DNA from: an uncultured Bacteroidales bacterium
Lineage (GTDB): Bacteria > Bacteroidota > Bacteroidia > Bacteroidales > UBA932
Assembly: GCA_944326255.1 (NCBI GenBank)
Contig: CALVDG010000002.1
Location: forward strand, 1 to 64,000
DNA: 64,000 bases
Reading direction: 5' to 3'
Positions 1 through 9,653 of this stretch are shown in pieces (position 1 is the first letter of the stretch; each line of letters begins with the position of its first letter). The position numbers and the translations under genes are program-made. The notes under the pieces were generated by a model that was not told the origin of the DNA, searched no databases, and saw only the letters and a list, made by a program, of their open reading frames with translations.

Positions 1-68
1 ACAAAATTTTCAAAGAACTCATTTTATTTACTGCCAGAGCCGCTTAGGCGAGGCCATTTTTTAACGAA

Positions 69-1784
69 CTATTGTTTTAAAGAACCGGTTTTATTTAGAT
101 GATCTTTTAATATTGCTTCAAATTCTCTTTTCTTATTTTCTGCTTTATGTATAATTTGCTTTCGTTTCAGCAAAAGTCGTTTTAAGATTTCTCGACTATC
201 GTCATCGGTTCTATTAATGATTCTGGCAATTTTCTTTGACAGTTCAATGTACTGACCCATTTCATCTTGAGTCAATTCCACTAGATGAGGATAATAATAA
301 TATTTACACAATGCTTTGTTTCTAATGGCCTCTGCCATTGAGTACTCAAAAGTGAATTCTTTATCGCATCCAAAGAATGACATTAATCGCAAATTTCCTT
401 CTTCATCAAACTGTCGCTCAGGTGTAGCAGACAGTCCTATCCGTCGCAAATATTTAATATCATTCAATCGTTTTGCAACAAGCCCTCCTCCCATATTGTG
501 AGCCTCGTCAGCAATAAGCAACAATTTAGCCTTTGGGAATTGATTTAATTCAAAAAAATTGGCCGGTCGAATAAAAGATGCATATGTAGAAATAATCACA
601 TACGATAATTTGTTGTTTGGATCTGACAACTCCAACATTCGTATGTTTGCCAGCGAGGTCTGCCACTTTCCGTATTTAGAGCAGACTTTGATTACATTGC
701 AAAAATTAAATTTTTCACATTCTTTTTCCCACTGTTCAACAAGTGTAATAGTTGGAACTAATATAAGTGCTTTATAATAACCTAGTTTCTTATAAATTTC
801 AAGTAAACAGTTTAAGGATGTAATAGTTTTGCCTGTACCTGTTGCCATAGCAAATAATCCTTTCTGTTTGTTATCTTTCCAGTTCTCAAAAGCCTGTACT
901 TGATAGTCTCTTGGTCCAGATGGATATGGGAAATGTGGTTCGTGGTTTTTCAAAACATCTACTTTGTATTTTCCATCCTTGAGCTTATCAAGAATTACCT
1001 CCAATCGCTCTTTGGCATTATCTAAAGCTTTGGCAATACGTTTAGAGATATTTTGTGAATATTGATTCCTTAAAATATTGTATTCGGATTCAAGCAGTTC
1101 GGATATAGATTTATCTGGATAATTCTCTGTAATATGAGTTTTAATCTTGTCTGCCGATAAATAAACTACAGTGTCATCTCTCTCTTGAAAGACTTTCTCA
1201 AAATCATCCTTTATATATTTGATCTTAGCAACATCTACATCGCCGTCCCAATCACATGAAACGGTCAGACTTTCTATATTGTCCACCAATGCAGTCCGAG
1301 AAAAATTACACGAACCGTCAAATCCAACGTCATTAATACCATCAGAGAATATGCCTGACTTGGTATGCGATATGCCAATACCATTCTTCGGTGCTATAAT
1401 TTTAATATCAAGACGATTATGCCGTATGAGCCATGCTAAACAGTTGAAGAAATGATTATCTCTTTCTGACAATGTTTCTTTAATCTTTCGAATGTCTGAC
1501 ACATCAAAATAAGGTATTTCAACATCACCAGTCCCATCTGCAATAGCATTCTTATCTTCTTCAGTTAAGACGTCATTAACTATAAGCCTCATCCTTCCTC
1601 CATTATAAAGGAATACTGCAAATCCATTAGCGAGCACGCTTATCGCAGATGAAGAAAAGAACCCAAGCATAAGATCAAAATGCGTCGTATTGCATAAACA
1701 ATCTGAGAAGAAACCTATCGGTTCCCACTCTGTACGCGATTTGTATCGCCGATGTTCAGGCCATATGATATCTGATTTTAACAT
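69..1784 (-). CDS. PLD-like domain plus DEAD/DEAH helicase, lacking the second RecA domain
   Basis: A 571-residue protein with two recognisable parts. Residues about 30-200 look like a phospholipase-D-type nuclease half, with HTK at 140-142 followed by a GSCNFSRTAL-like stretch near 157-166. Residues about 290-460 are a superfamily-2 helicase RecA1 domain, with Walker A ATGTGKT at 314-320, DEAH at 426-429 and SAT at 452-454. The reading frame stops about 115 residues after SAT, before any RecA2 motif, so it is shorter than a functional SF2 helicase of this type. It could be truncated, frameshifted, or continued by a second gene beyond the window edge. It is the last gene of the AT-rich defence-like operon, and its start overlaps the PIN gene by 7 nt. 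In the family, PLD-helicases act on foreign DNA; that role here is inferred. Confidence 0.75.
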   Translation of the reverse strand: MLKSDIIWPEHRRYKSRTEWEPIGFFSDCLCNTTHFDLMLGFFSSSAISVLANGFAVFLYNGGRMRLIVNDVLTEEDKNAIADGTGDVEIPYFDVSDIRKIKETLSERDNHFFNCLAWLIRHNRLDIKIIAPKNGIGISHTKSGIFSDGINDVGFDGSCNFSRTALVDNIESLTVSCDWDGDVDVAKIKYIKDDFEKVFQERDDTVVYLSADKIKTHITENYPDKSISELLESEYNILRNQYSQNISKRIAKALDNAKERLEVILDKLKDGKYKVDVLKNHEPHFPYPSGPRDYQVQAFENWKDNKQKGLFAMATGTGKTITSLNCLLEIYKKLGYYKALILVPTITLVEQWEKECEKFNFCNVIKVCSKYGKWQTSLANIRMLELSDPNNKLSYVIISTYASFIRPANFFELNQFPKAKLLLIADEAHNMGGGLVAKRLNDIKYLRRIGLSATPERQFDEEGNLRLMSFFGCDKEFTFEYSMAEAIRNKALCKYYYYPHLVELTQDEMGQYIELSKKIARIINRTDDDSREILKRLLLKRKQIIHKAENKKREFEAILKDHLNKTGSLKQ

Positions 1785-2605
1785 GGCATTTTATATATTG
1801 GATGTCGTTTAAGGCTACTAACAGTATCCTTGATTTTTGAAACCATATACCCACTAAAATTTATATCTAAATAACTATCTAGAAAGGTTTTTATTTCTTT
1901 GTATGATTTACCATCATTTTTAAAATAAGCCATGCCTTCCCCAATCTTTTCGAAATTCAATCCTTCAAGCCCGTGTTCAATTTTATCCAGGTTTTCTTTT
2001 AATATTTTGTTTTTAATATTGCGAGTAATCCATCTTCCTTTCTTTTCTATAAATTGATTATGAAATTCTTTGAATGGAGTTGCAAATTCGGACAGAAGAT
2101 TTTGAAGATATTTCTCCAATTTCCGTTGGTCGAAATCAGGATTGGACCAATATAAAAAAACCAACAAATCAATAGTATCACCTATTACCCCTATCTGTTG
2201 ATAGTTAAAAAAACTATCAAACACACATTTTGCAGGATAGTCATCTGTATAAAAGTATAGTCGACAGTGCTTTTGTCTACATAAATATAAACTAATTAAC
2301 GTAGAATAAAATTCACCATTTTCTTTTTTATAAGCACAAAATTCTTGAATACAAGCTTTGTACTTTTTCTCAAATTGTTCATCACATCTTACAATGAAAG
2401 GTGCTAATTGCGGTGTATGTGATGAAATATATTTTCTCTGATTTTCAGAAAAAGTTTTAGTTTTCACATTTCTATTCGCCTCGTCAAATACAGATTGACA
2501 TATATTTATTTTTAATTTTATGAGTTTTTTATACAAGAACTCATCTTCATCTATTCGAAGAAGATTCAAAATAGTACAAGTATCTAAAACAATAGGTAAT
2601 CTCAT
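1778..2605 (-). CDS. PIN-like nuclease
   Basis: 275 residues. The N-terminus has the PIN pattern: a hydrophobic strand ending in Asp8 (VLDTC), an acidic pair at D41-E42 in SVFDEANRN, then TDD at 120-122 and GDTID at 142-146. PIN domains are metal-dependent ribonucleases or structure-specific nucleases that use such acidic clusters. The C-terminal half is lysine-rich, helical and unrecognised. The gene overlaps the AAA ATPase upstream by 4 nt and the PLD-helicase downstream by 7 nt, so translation is probably coupled and the ATPase may control the nuclease. The assignment rests on motif spacing alone. The target (RNA or DNA) is unknown. Confidence 0.65.
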   Translation of the reverse strand: MRLPIVLDTCTILNLLRIDEDEFLYKKLIKLKINICQSVFDEANRNVKTKTFSENQRKYISSHTPQLAPFIVRCDEQFEKKYKACIQEFCAYKKENGEFYSTLISLYLCRQKHCRLYFYTDDYPAKCVFDSFFNYQQIGVIGDTIDLLVFLYWSNPDFDQRKLEKYLQNLLSEFATPFKEFHNQFIEKKGRWITRNIKNKILKENLDKIEHGLEGLNFEKIGEGMAYFKNDGKSYKEIKTFLDSYLDINFSGYMVSKIKDTVSSLKRHPIYKMPC

Positions 2606-3699
2606 TTCCAGCCAATTATTTCACTCTTAATGTCATCATAATAAGCGATATCAATATTCTTTTTTCCATCATAGATGGCATTTTCTAGCAACAATGAGAA
2701 TGCCTCATTGTATCGTCGCAATGAAGTATTACCTAAATCTTTAATGACCTGATCTATTACATTTTCTTCAAACGGGTAAAAACGCTGACTCCCAGTACAC
2801 GGTTTGTCTCTGTATAATGGATTGTTAAGCAATTCCTCTAAATACTCTTTTAATTCCAAGGAATTAGGCATATTAAATTCTATCCGCTCTTTTATTCTAG
2901 ACTTAACAGCTTCCTGCAAATATTCCCCCAAATCTTCAACATCCATCATGGCGGATTGAGTTAGATTTAAGAACAGCAAGAGATTATTGGAAGCCTTATC
3001 AATCAGAGATCTAACAAAGCTGTTGATATTGCTTATGCTGCTAGTATTTAAAATGGAGATATCTTCAAACTCATCAATCCACAAGATAATAACAGAATAT
3101 ACTTTCTTTTCATAAGTAAGTAAAGAGAATAAACTGGTTATTAAATCGATATAGTCATTATCCGATGATAGCTTGCGAATAATCCCTTTTGAAGATAATT
3201 TTCGAAAAGATCCACCATAAAGATATTCGCGTATCCCTATAAGGTCCTCCTCATTATCAAATAGTAGACATAATACCTGACGAATTAATGTATTCTGCGT
3301 AATAATATTCATAACCTCCTTTAGATTATGGAATTTCTCGTTAACACGGGAACGGAGTTCATCAAAATTAATTCTGTCTATTATTTGAGTATATAACTCT
3401 TTTACAGGATCCTTACTTTTGGGAAATGATAAATTAATAGAAAATGGAATAGTATTAGTATCAGCAAGCTCCTCCAAGACTTCTTGTTTGTTAAAATATC
3501 TTGAAGCATGTGTTTTTCCACTGCCATACTCACCCCAATTGAGTATCAAACTAGAATTAGGTATGCTAATAGAACGTTTAATACGATTCTCTATTTTTTC
3601 TTTAATCTCCGGGAATCCCGCCCAAATTATTTCTTTTGAGTCTATAGATGGTGTTAACCTAAAAGGATTAGACTTCAAATTTAATTGCTCGATATTCAT
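2602..3699 (-). CDS. AAA ATPase of ORC/TniB-like type
   Basis: 365 residues. It begins with the NPFRLTP motif seen near the N-terminus of ExeA/TniB/Orc-like ATPases. Walker A GEYGSGKT is at 56-63, and Walker B (IILWIDEFED) has its acidic pair at D208-E209. A winged-helix-like tail is possible but not clear. Such ATPases load or regulate partner proteins on DNA. Here the partner is probably the PIN nuclease, whose start lies inside the last codons of this gene, or the PLD-helicase. It follows the 543-aa gene after 7 nt. The fold is well supported; the function is inferred from position. Confidence 0.75.
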   Translation of the reverse strand: MNIEQLNLKSNPFRLTPSIDSKEIIWAGFPEIKEKIENRIKRSISIPNSSLILNWGEYGSGKTHASRYFNKQEVLEELADTNTIPFSINLSFPKSKDPVKELYTQIIDRINFDELRSRVNEKFHNLKEVMNIITQNTLIRQVLCLLFDNEEDLIGIREYLYGGSFRKLSSKGIIRKLSSDNDYIDLITSLFSLLTYEKKVYSVIILWIDEFEDISILNTSSISNINSFVRSLIDKASNNLLLFLNLTQSAMMDVEDLGEYLQEAVKSRIKERIEFNMPNSLELKEYLEELLNNPLYRDKPCTGSQRFYPFEENVIDQVIKDLGNTSLRRYNEAFSLLLENAIYDGKKNIDIAYYDDIKSEIIGWK

Positions 3700-3706
3700 A
3701 TGCTAT

Positions 3707-5338
3707 TTATTGTTTTTTTTGTACATATCCGTCTTCATATTGTTTCTGATACTTATAAATATATTCAGAAAAGTCCAACTCTCCAAACAAATTCTTAATA
3801 TCTTCTGATTCAATCAATTTATTATCTTTAAAATAAAGTATATTCCTAACAAATTTCGACATCTGTGAGAATGTCACTCGATTAGGTGCCAACGTTCTAA
3901 ACAATAAAAAAGAATTATTGATATAATTTTTGATAATTGGGTAATCCGCTACTGTAAATTTATTCCCTCGCAAGCCTAAAATCGTATCCATTATCTGCAT
4001 GAAAAAATTGTCTAAAAACCATATGGGCGATACAACTTTTTTAAAATTTATATCATTCCATAGCGAGAGATGATAACACAGATATCGTCCTTTTTGAGTC
4101 AAATAAAAAGATAAGTCTTCATTTAGACAAATGAATTCCATGTCATATAACCAATTAAGTCTAGGCATTAGAAGATGCTCCATATACACATCAGGCTTTT
4201 TCCAATTCTGAATTCTATGAATTCTATTTTTGATAGATTGTATTTTGTCAAAAGGTTGATGAGATTTTGCTTCCTCTATATACAACTCACATTGTTCTAG
4301 CAAGGCTGCTTGAAAATTTGATTGCATAAATTTGTATGAAATATTATTAATCTTATGTGCTAATGTGATGATGGTATATAAATACAGGTAATCCTCTTTC
4401 AGTAATAATTCTATAAAAAACACAACATCAAAATCATTCAACATGAATGGATTCTGATCATTGAGTGATAAATGTTGCCTAATCTCATTATACACCTTTC
4501 CATCTTTACCCAGTGTATAATAACCAACAATTTTATGAATTAACCCTAACTGCTCTGCTAATTCTATATATGGCTTAGCAGAATTCCCGGTTTTTGTCCG
4601 AACAACTTCGCCTTTATTATTTTTATAACACAACAAAAAATCTCTATACTTACCTGCAAATTCCTCAAACTTTGCATTTATGTGCGTTATGGAGATTTTT
4701 GGATATGCTTTAAACATATCCAATATGATTTTAAGATATCCAAGTCTTCTCGCTTTTGTATTAGAAGACAATACTTTTATTTCATAACTATCTTTAAGGC
4801 GATTAGGCGTATGATAAAATTGAGGGGCACCAATTTTAGATGCTTTCTCAAAGAGTTTTGTGAAATGTTTATATAATTCAATATTATCCCAATAGTCCTT
4901 TCCAATAGTAAATACCGATCCATATTCCCATACCTCTGGGCACATAGTACATTCATCTACACAATAATACTCTGTCTTTGAGGATAAAATTGCACAAGGA
5001 AAATCTATATTAATTTGCTTGAATATTTCTGCAGTAATATAGGTGATAGGTCTACAATGCTTATACATATCAGTTTCTTCTTCATCGTCTGGAATATATT
5101 CTCCAGATAGAATAGTGACAGACTCGATATCATCTCTTTTAATATTTAATAAACTCTCAAAAGTAAGTTCTCCTATTGTTCCGGGGATATCATCATTATT
5201 TATATTGAGACATAATAGAGATGATAATCTAAGAACAATCCAATAATGATCCATATTAAACCATAATTCATTGTTCCAAGATTTAACTATTGAACCGAAT
5301 TCTCTTCCATAATATATGTATTTAATCACTTCCTTCAT
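3707..5338 (-). CDS. Unrecognised 543-aa protein of the defence-like operon
   Basis: I do not recognise this protein. It is 543 residues, rich in Lys, Ile, Asn, Tyr and Phe, with no signal peptide and no obvious membrane segment. Three clustered cysteines (C126, C130, C133) could bind zinc. The middle and C-terminal parts look helical. No P-loop, PD-(D/E)xK or methyltransferase motif stands out. It lies 2 nt after the PAPS-reductase-like gene and 7 nt before the AAA ATPase, so it belongs to the same transcript and may be a specificity or scaffold subunit. That role is a guess from its size and position. Confidence 0.7.
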   Translation of the reverse strand: MKEVIKYIYYGREFGSIVKSWNNELWFNMDHYWIVLRLSSLLCLNINNDDIPGTIGELTFESLLNIKRDDIESVTILSGEYIPDDEEETDMYKHCRPITYITAEIFKQINIDFPCAILSSKTEYYCVDECTMCPEVWEYGSVFTIGKDYWDNIELYKHFTKLFEKASKIGAPQFYHTPNRLKDSYEIKVLSSNTKARRLGYLKIILDMFKAYPKISITHINAKFEEFAGKYRDFLLCYKNNKGEVVRTKTGNSAKPYIELAEQLGLIHKIVGYYTLGKDGKVYNEIRQHLSLNDQNPFMLNDFDVVFFIELLLKEDYLYLYTIITLAHKINNISYKFMQSNFQAALLEQCELYIEEAKSHQPFDKIQSIKNRIHRIQNWKKPDVYMEHLLMPRLNWLYDMEFICLNEDLSFYLTQKGRYLCYHLSLWNDINFKKVVSPIWFLDNFFMQIMDTILGLRGNKFTVADYPIIKNYINNSFLLFRTLAPNRVTFSQMSKFVRNILYFKDNKLIESEDIKNLFGELDFSEYIYKYQKQYEDGYVQKKQ

Positions 5339-5340
5339 AT

Positions 5341-6447
5341 CTATATAAAACAGTTAGCGCAAGGTATTTCATCGTCATCGTCAAACATATCTACTAAAAG
5401 GCCACTTGAATTTTTACCTTTTAAATTAGCCTGCTTCTTGATGTGATCAAGCTTGATCTGGCGAACTCGTTCTGGGCGACTTAACTCCTCAAGCGTTTCA
5501 CCTTGAATCCATGTATAGCCATCCTTTTCATATTGCATAGCTTTTTTATAAAGTTCCGGGTGCTGTTCCAAAAGCCATATCCATTCGATACGTTGCTGAA
5601 AAAAACAGAAATAACATCCGGAACGACTTCTATTGTATGTCCCCACTTTCCCATCAACTTCGAACGGAATTGGATTGTAATAGGCTGGCACCTCAACTCC
5701 ATTATCTCTTAGAATATTGAAAATATCTTCTTTTACCAAGATATCTTCATTATCTATTAGAGGAAATTCCTCTAACTTTCCTACAGGATAATCAGTTGTC
5801 TTGAGATATTCAAAGACAACCTTATTAAAGGTCTTTACACTTAAATCCAATAAAGCATTGAACTTTCGACTAAATAAAAATTTTTTTGATGTAGGAATTT
5901 CTATAATCTGCAGAGCCTCGTCCAATATATCACGAGGAGCATACTCTTTGTATAGAGATGAAATCACACCTATGTTGCTATTTTGCATAACGTTATGAAT
6001 CACATCTATACTCCAAATGTTTTTCCGGAATGGGAATATAGCCTGAATATTAGGTTTGGTTGAAACATATCCCTCTCTATCCTCATCACCTCGAATCCCG
6101 ACATACGATATTGTAGGATCATCACCCACAAATCTCTCAAACTCTGCCAACTTCATTTTTTGCGTACACCACCGAGCTTGAGGCGACGGCAAATATCCCC
6201 CACTAATTTTAAGAAAATGATCAAATGGAGTTGGTTCAGGGCTATCTTCGGCCGCAACCAATATCTCAATATGCCCTAAATATGATTTTAGATTCTCAAT
6301 CAATTTTTGAGTTTCTGCCAATTCACATTTTGTATCAGTATTATAATACTCTATAGGAAGCTGAGGATACAACCGCTTCAAATAGATCGCCAGTGCTGCA
6401 CTATCTTTGCCGCCTGATATACCTAAGACATGTCTTACTTTACTCAT
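5341..6447 (-). CDS. DndC/PAPS-reductase-like PP-loop sulfurtransferase
   Basis: 368 residues. The N-terminal PP-loop SGGKDS is at 11-16, followed by NTDTKCELAET and ARWCTQK with Cys94, the layout of the PAPS reductase/DndC family. Two CxxC pairs follow, C278/C281 and C363/C366, the latter at the extreme C-terminus. With Cys94 they could hold an Fe-S cluster, as DndC does. DndC-type enzymes adenylate a target and help transfer sulfur, for example in DNA phosphorothioation. No cysteine desulfurase, DndD or DndE gene is present in the window. The start overlaps the large ATPase gene by 8 nt. PAPS reduction for sulfate assimilation is unlikely in this context. The substrate is unknown. Confidence 0.8.
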   Translation of the reverse strand: MSKVRHVLGISGGKDSAALAIYLKRLYPQLPIEYYNTDTKCELAETQKLIENLKSYLGHIEILVAAEDSPEPTPFDHFLKISGGYLPSPQARWCTQKMKLAEFERFVGDDPTISYVGIRGDEDREGYVSTKPNIQAIFPFRKNIWSIDVIHNVMQNSNIGVISSLYKEYAPRDILDEALQIIEIPTSKKFLFSRKFNALLDLSVKTFNKVVFEYLKTTDYPVGKLEEFPLIDNEDILVKEDIFNILRDNGVEVPAYYNPIPFEVDGKVGTYNRSRSGCYFCFFQQRIEWIWLLEQHPELYKKAMQYEKDGYTWIQGETLEELSRPERVRQIKLDHIKKQANLKGKNSSGLLVDMFDDDDEIPCANCFI

Positions 6448-9400
6448 CTCTCAATTTCTTTTTAAGGATAATTAACAAAGCATATGCATCGACCTCACTG
6501 TCTCCCGATAACAGCTTATCTATTTGTTTTTCAATTTTTTGTGCGACATCAATCTTGCTCTTATTAAGCCGTACTACTTGAGGTGATATTGCTCCATCAT
6601 TTGAGATCATTTCTATCCGAATAAAATTGTCCTCATGTTCAAGGTTCTGACGACTAATATCTATGTATTTATCCAGCTCTTTGAACAAATGGATCAAATT
6701 ATCTATCAGATACGCTTCTTCTTCATCAAGCAAATTTTCAAGCTGCTTATCTAATATGACATATGCCAACGATTGATACCAAGAAACCTCATCTGCTGCC
6801 GGAGATAATATTCTGTTGAGTATTGCCTTTTGTTTATCAGTTAGCAAATATGTTTTGAGGCAAGAGTATCGTTCCTCTAATTCTTTTTTGTATTGAATAA
6901 AGTCTGTCGACTTTAAACTCAACGAATCGACGAGCGCATTCTCAATGCGCCCAATCAGATTAACATAACAACTCCGAAGCTCTCTTATCGCATTCTGCAA
7001 TAGATCTACATAGCTCTTCAAAACCTCATCATTGCTAGCGAGGACACTATCCTTGAAACCCAAAGCACGAGGCAAATCCTCAAAAAAAGTCTTTTCGGGG
7101 TCTTTGGCGGTAGATAATACATTACGGAACTGCAATGTTGTCTTTTTGAGCCGCTTTGTTTGCTTAGTATATTTATTAAGTTTTTTATAGAACACCAAAA
7201 AAGGTCTAATGGTTTCTATAAGGCTAGCAGCCGTAAATTCACCATCTTGACTAAGGTTTAATGCTTCACGATATTTATTGTATAAATCCAGCTTAACTCC
7301 TTCTACATTAAATGCTTTAATTTGAAATCCGCCCGGTGATTTCTGCATAATATCCAATACCTCTCTATTAATAAAAGGAATAAAGACTCCCGAATCATTA
7401 TATAAAGAGTAATCATTCTTCTTAATAATGAGATATGTTGGTATCCACAAATCAATCACGCCTTGTTTGAGCTTAAATGGACGCGCCTTAAGTGTGTTAA
7501 TGAGTTCTGCCAATTTGCGAGGCTTCTCTTTACTGCCTTCCAAAAATGCTTCACAAACATTCCAAAGATCACTGAACGATTCTTCTTGGGGTGCATCTAA
7601 CTCATATGTACCGAGGAACAGTCTATGTATGCCGGTATTTTTCAACAACGTCAAATAGATGGTCTTTTCCGGTTTAAACATACTGTCCTCAAATCCCAGA
7701 TTGTATTCAGTAGAGTTCTCTAATAAATGAGATAAGTAGTTGACACGAGCTAGTGACATTGCACCGCTCGGTTTATGCTTGTTTACCATCTCATTGATAA
7801 ATATAGGAGTAGAGAAATAAACCTCATCACATATTCGAGATAAAAATTTATTAAAGCTAGCCTTAGAGTTAATAGAGATTTCATTACCTCTATACACCCA
7901 AACAACATCTTGACTATATCTAAATAATGTATCTAACACGCTCGCATTAAGCAAACTACGCTCATGATTCATCAATGCTTTTAACTCCCGATGAGCGACT
8001 TTATCTGCACTATCAACTATATTCTGAACATAAGCAAGCTTATCTAACATCCAAATATGGTCAATAACTTTATCAGTTCGCTTAAAATAAGCATATAATA
8101 TAGCCTCTTCGACAATACTAGTCTCTTGTTTGAGCTTCTCTAATGTCAATGATTCATTAAAGACAAGATTAATATATCCGTCAATCTCATTTTGAGGTTG
8201 CTTATTAATTGGATAGTCCGATATAACATACTCAAAATATCGAGGTGTCCCCTTACGATAATATGCAGCATTAGCAAACTCTACAGGAAGTGAGAAATTC
8301 TCAAGAAGTTTATCAACAACATCTTTAGAACGAGGCACGATTCCAGAGGCTTTTAGTAATTCACTTTCAATGTTGACGTCAGTACCCTCAAACAAAACAT
8401 ATTGCGACTTATATTCTGCATAACGAATTATTTTGTGCTGTGCTAACAAGTCAATCACACCCTCTGGAGATATAATTCCTAACGCATTCTTAGCATACAA
8501 TGACAAATCTTTTTTAGTAAAGCTTACACCAGCATTACCGAATAAATTTATCATGCCAATAGTCTTGACAAGCTTAATTGCATCGTCTGCAACTTCTGTG
8601 TCAAACAGTCCTTCTACTCGCTCCAAAGAGACTCGAATACCTGCCCATGCTGCCGAATCGAGGTTAATCTCAGAAAGGAAAGAGTGGAAGTTATATATGT
8701 CGTAGTCATATACATCCGCTAGATTATAGGTAGTATGTTCACTATCTTTAAAGGCCTGTAAAGAACCTCCGCCAGTCGATTCAAGAAATGAAAACAGAGT
8801 CCGTTCATTTTGGCCATATCGTTGAATCGACAATGTTAATGCATGGGCAGCAAATAAATCCAATGGATATAATCGTTCTGCTGTATCTTCATATTTGATT
8901 GACGGACTCGCAAACTTTGTATTTTGCGCTAAATCATATATTGATCTAAAACCATTGTTAAGGACGGATCTAGATGTACGCTCTATTCGTTTGGCTGCTA
9001 GATATAACAGTTGTTCAACTGGCTCATTGAAGACAATTTCCTGAAAGCGGCCTTTCACCTTATTCCATTCATGACGCTGAGATTCACTTAATGTGAGAGC
9101 GTATGAATTGAAATTCTGATGAAGTGTTGTAAGTAAAATTACATTACGTTTCTCGCTGTTAATAAACTCAGTAAACTTCTGAAATATATACAGTTCTCTC
9201 TCTGGATTATTTTTCGCGGCATACTCTAATAGCTTACCAAACTCGTCTATGACAATAAAAACAAATTCATCCCTTTTCTCTGCTTTAGCAAAAAATCGGG
9301 ATAGATTCTCAAACAGATTCTCAGAAGCCGAATCGGGGAAGAGATGTTCAGTCAACAGGCTATGTAATGATGTATAATCTCCAACAATTTTGTGGAATCG

Positions 9401-9652
9401 GAAACGACTATATCCATTAAATTGACCCTTATTTGCTACTAGAACATGAGAGTTATTCACCAAAGAATCCTCTAAGGCCAAAAGAAAACTAGATTTACCT
9501 GTTCCATAAGAGCCAATAATATTAAATGAGTGAATCCCTGTATTGAATGCATCAATAATGCGTCCCACAACGCCAAGAGCATTTGGCGTTACAATATAGC
9601 TCTCTGGGTCAAAAGTGCTATGTTCTATATTTATTGAGAGGGTATATTTCAT
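6440..9652 (-). CDS. Large P-loop ATPase of the DUF4007/PAPS-reductase-like cluster
   Basis: 1070 residues. The N-terminal ATPase domain has Walker A GSYGTGKS at 47-54 and Walker B VFIVIDEFGK with D136-E137. The remaining roughly 800 residues are mostly helical with no domain I can name. A Lys/Glu-rich stretch near 830-900 may form coiled coil. In size and layout it resembles the large ATPases of DNA-modification defence systems (BrxC/PglY-like), but I cannot claim homology. It starts 1 nt after the DUF4007 stop and overlaps the PP-loop gene by 8 nt, which suggests these three products work together. It is probably a DNA-associated motor or switch for the sulfurtransferase. Confidence 0.75.
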   Translation of the reverse strand: MKYTLSINIEHSTFDPESYIVTPNALGVVGRIIDAFNTGIHSFNIIGSYGTGKSSFLLALEDSLVNNSHVLVANKGQFNGYSRFRFHKIVGDYTSLHSLLTEHLFPDSASENLFENLSRFFAKAEKRDEFVFIVIDEFGKLLEYAAKNNPERELYIFQKFTEFINSEKRNVILLTTLHQNFNSYALTLSESQRHEWNKVKGRFQEIVFNEPVEQLLYLAAKRIERTSRSVLNNGFRSIYDLAQNTKFASPSIKYEDTAERLYPLDLFAAHALTLSIQRYGQNERTLFSFLESTGGGSLQAFKDSEHTTYNLADVYDYDIYNFHSFLSEINLDSAAWAGIRVSLERVEGLFDTEVADDAIKLVKTIGMINLFGNAGVSFTKKDLSLYAKNALGIISPEGVIDLLAQHKIIRYAEYKSQYVLFEGTDVNIESELLKASGIVPRSKDVVDKLLENFSLPVEFANAAYYRKGTPRYFEYVISDYPINKQPQNEIDGYINLVFNESLTLEKLKQETSIVEEAILYAYFKRTDKVIDHIWMLDKLAYVQNIVDSADKVAHRELKALMNHERSLLNASVLDTLFRYSQDVVWVYRGNEISINSKASFNKFLSRICDEVYFSTPIFINEMVNKHKPSGAMSLARVNYLSHLLENSTEYNLGFEDSMFKPEKTIYLTLLKNTGIHRLFLGTYELDAPQEESFSDLWNVCEAFLEGSKEKPRKLAELINTLKARPFKLKQGVIDLWIPTYLIIKKNDYSLYNDSGVFIPFINREVLDIMQKSPGGFQIKAFNVEGVKLDLYNKYREALNLSQDGEFTAASLIETIRPFLVFYKKLNKYTKQTKRLKKTTLQFRNVLSTAKDPEKTFFEDLPRALGFKDSVLASNDEVLKSYVDLLQNAIRELRSCYVNLIGRIENALVDSLSLKSTDFIQYKKELEERYSCLKTYLLTDKQKAILNRILSPAADEVSWYQSLAYVILDKQLENLLDEEEAYLIDNLIHLFKELDKYIDISRQNLEHEDNFIRIEMISNDGAISPQVVRLNKSKIDVAQKIEKQIDKLLSGDSEVDAYALLIILKKKLRDE

Positions 9653-9653
9653 A

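Noticed and set aside
1-120. Programmed frameshift at the A-rich end of the PLD-helicase
   Set aside because: The alternative phases also close within about 45 nt, so a shift here would not restore a helicase C-terminal domain in the visible sequence.
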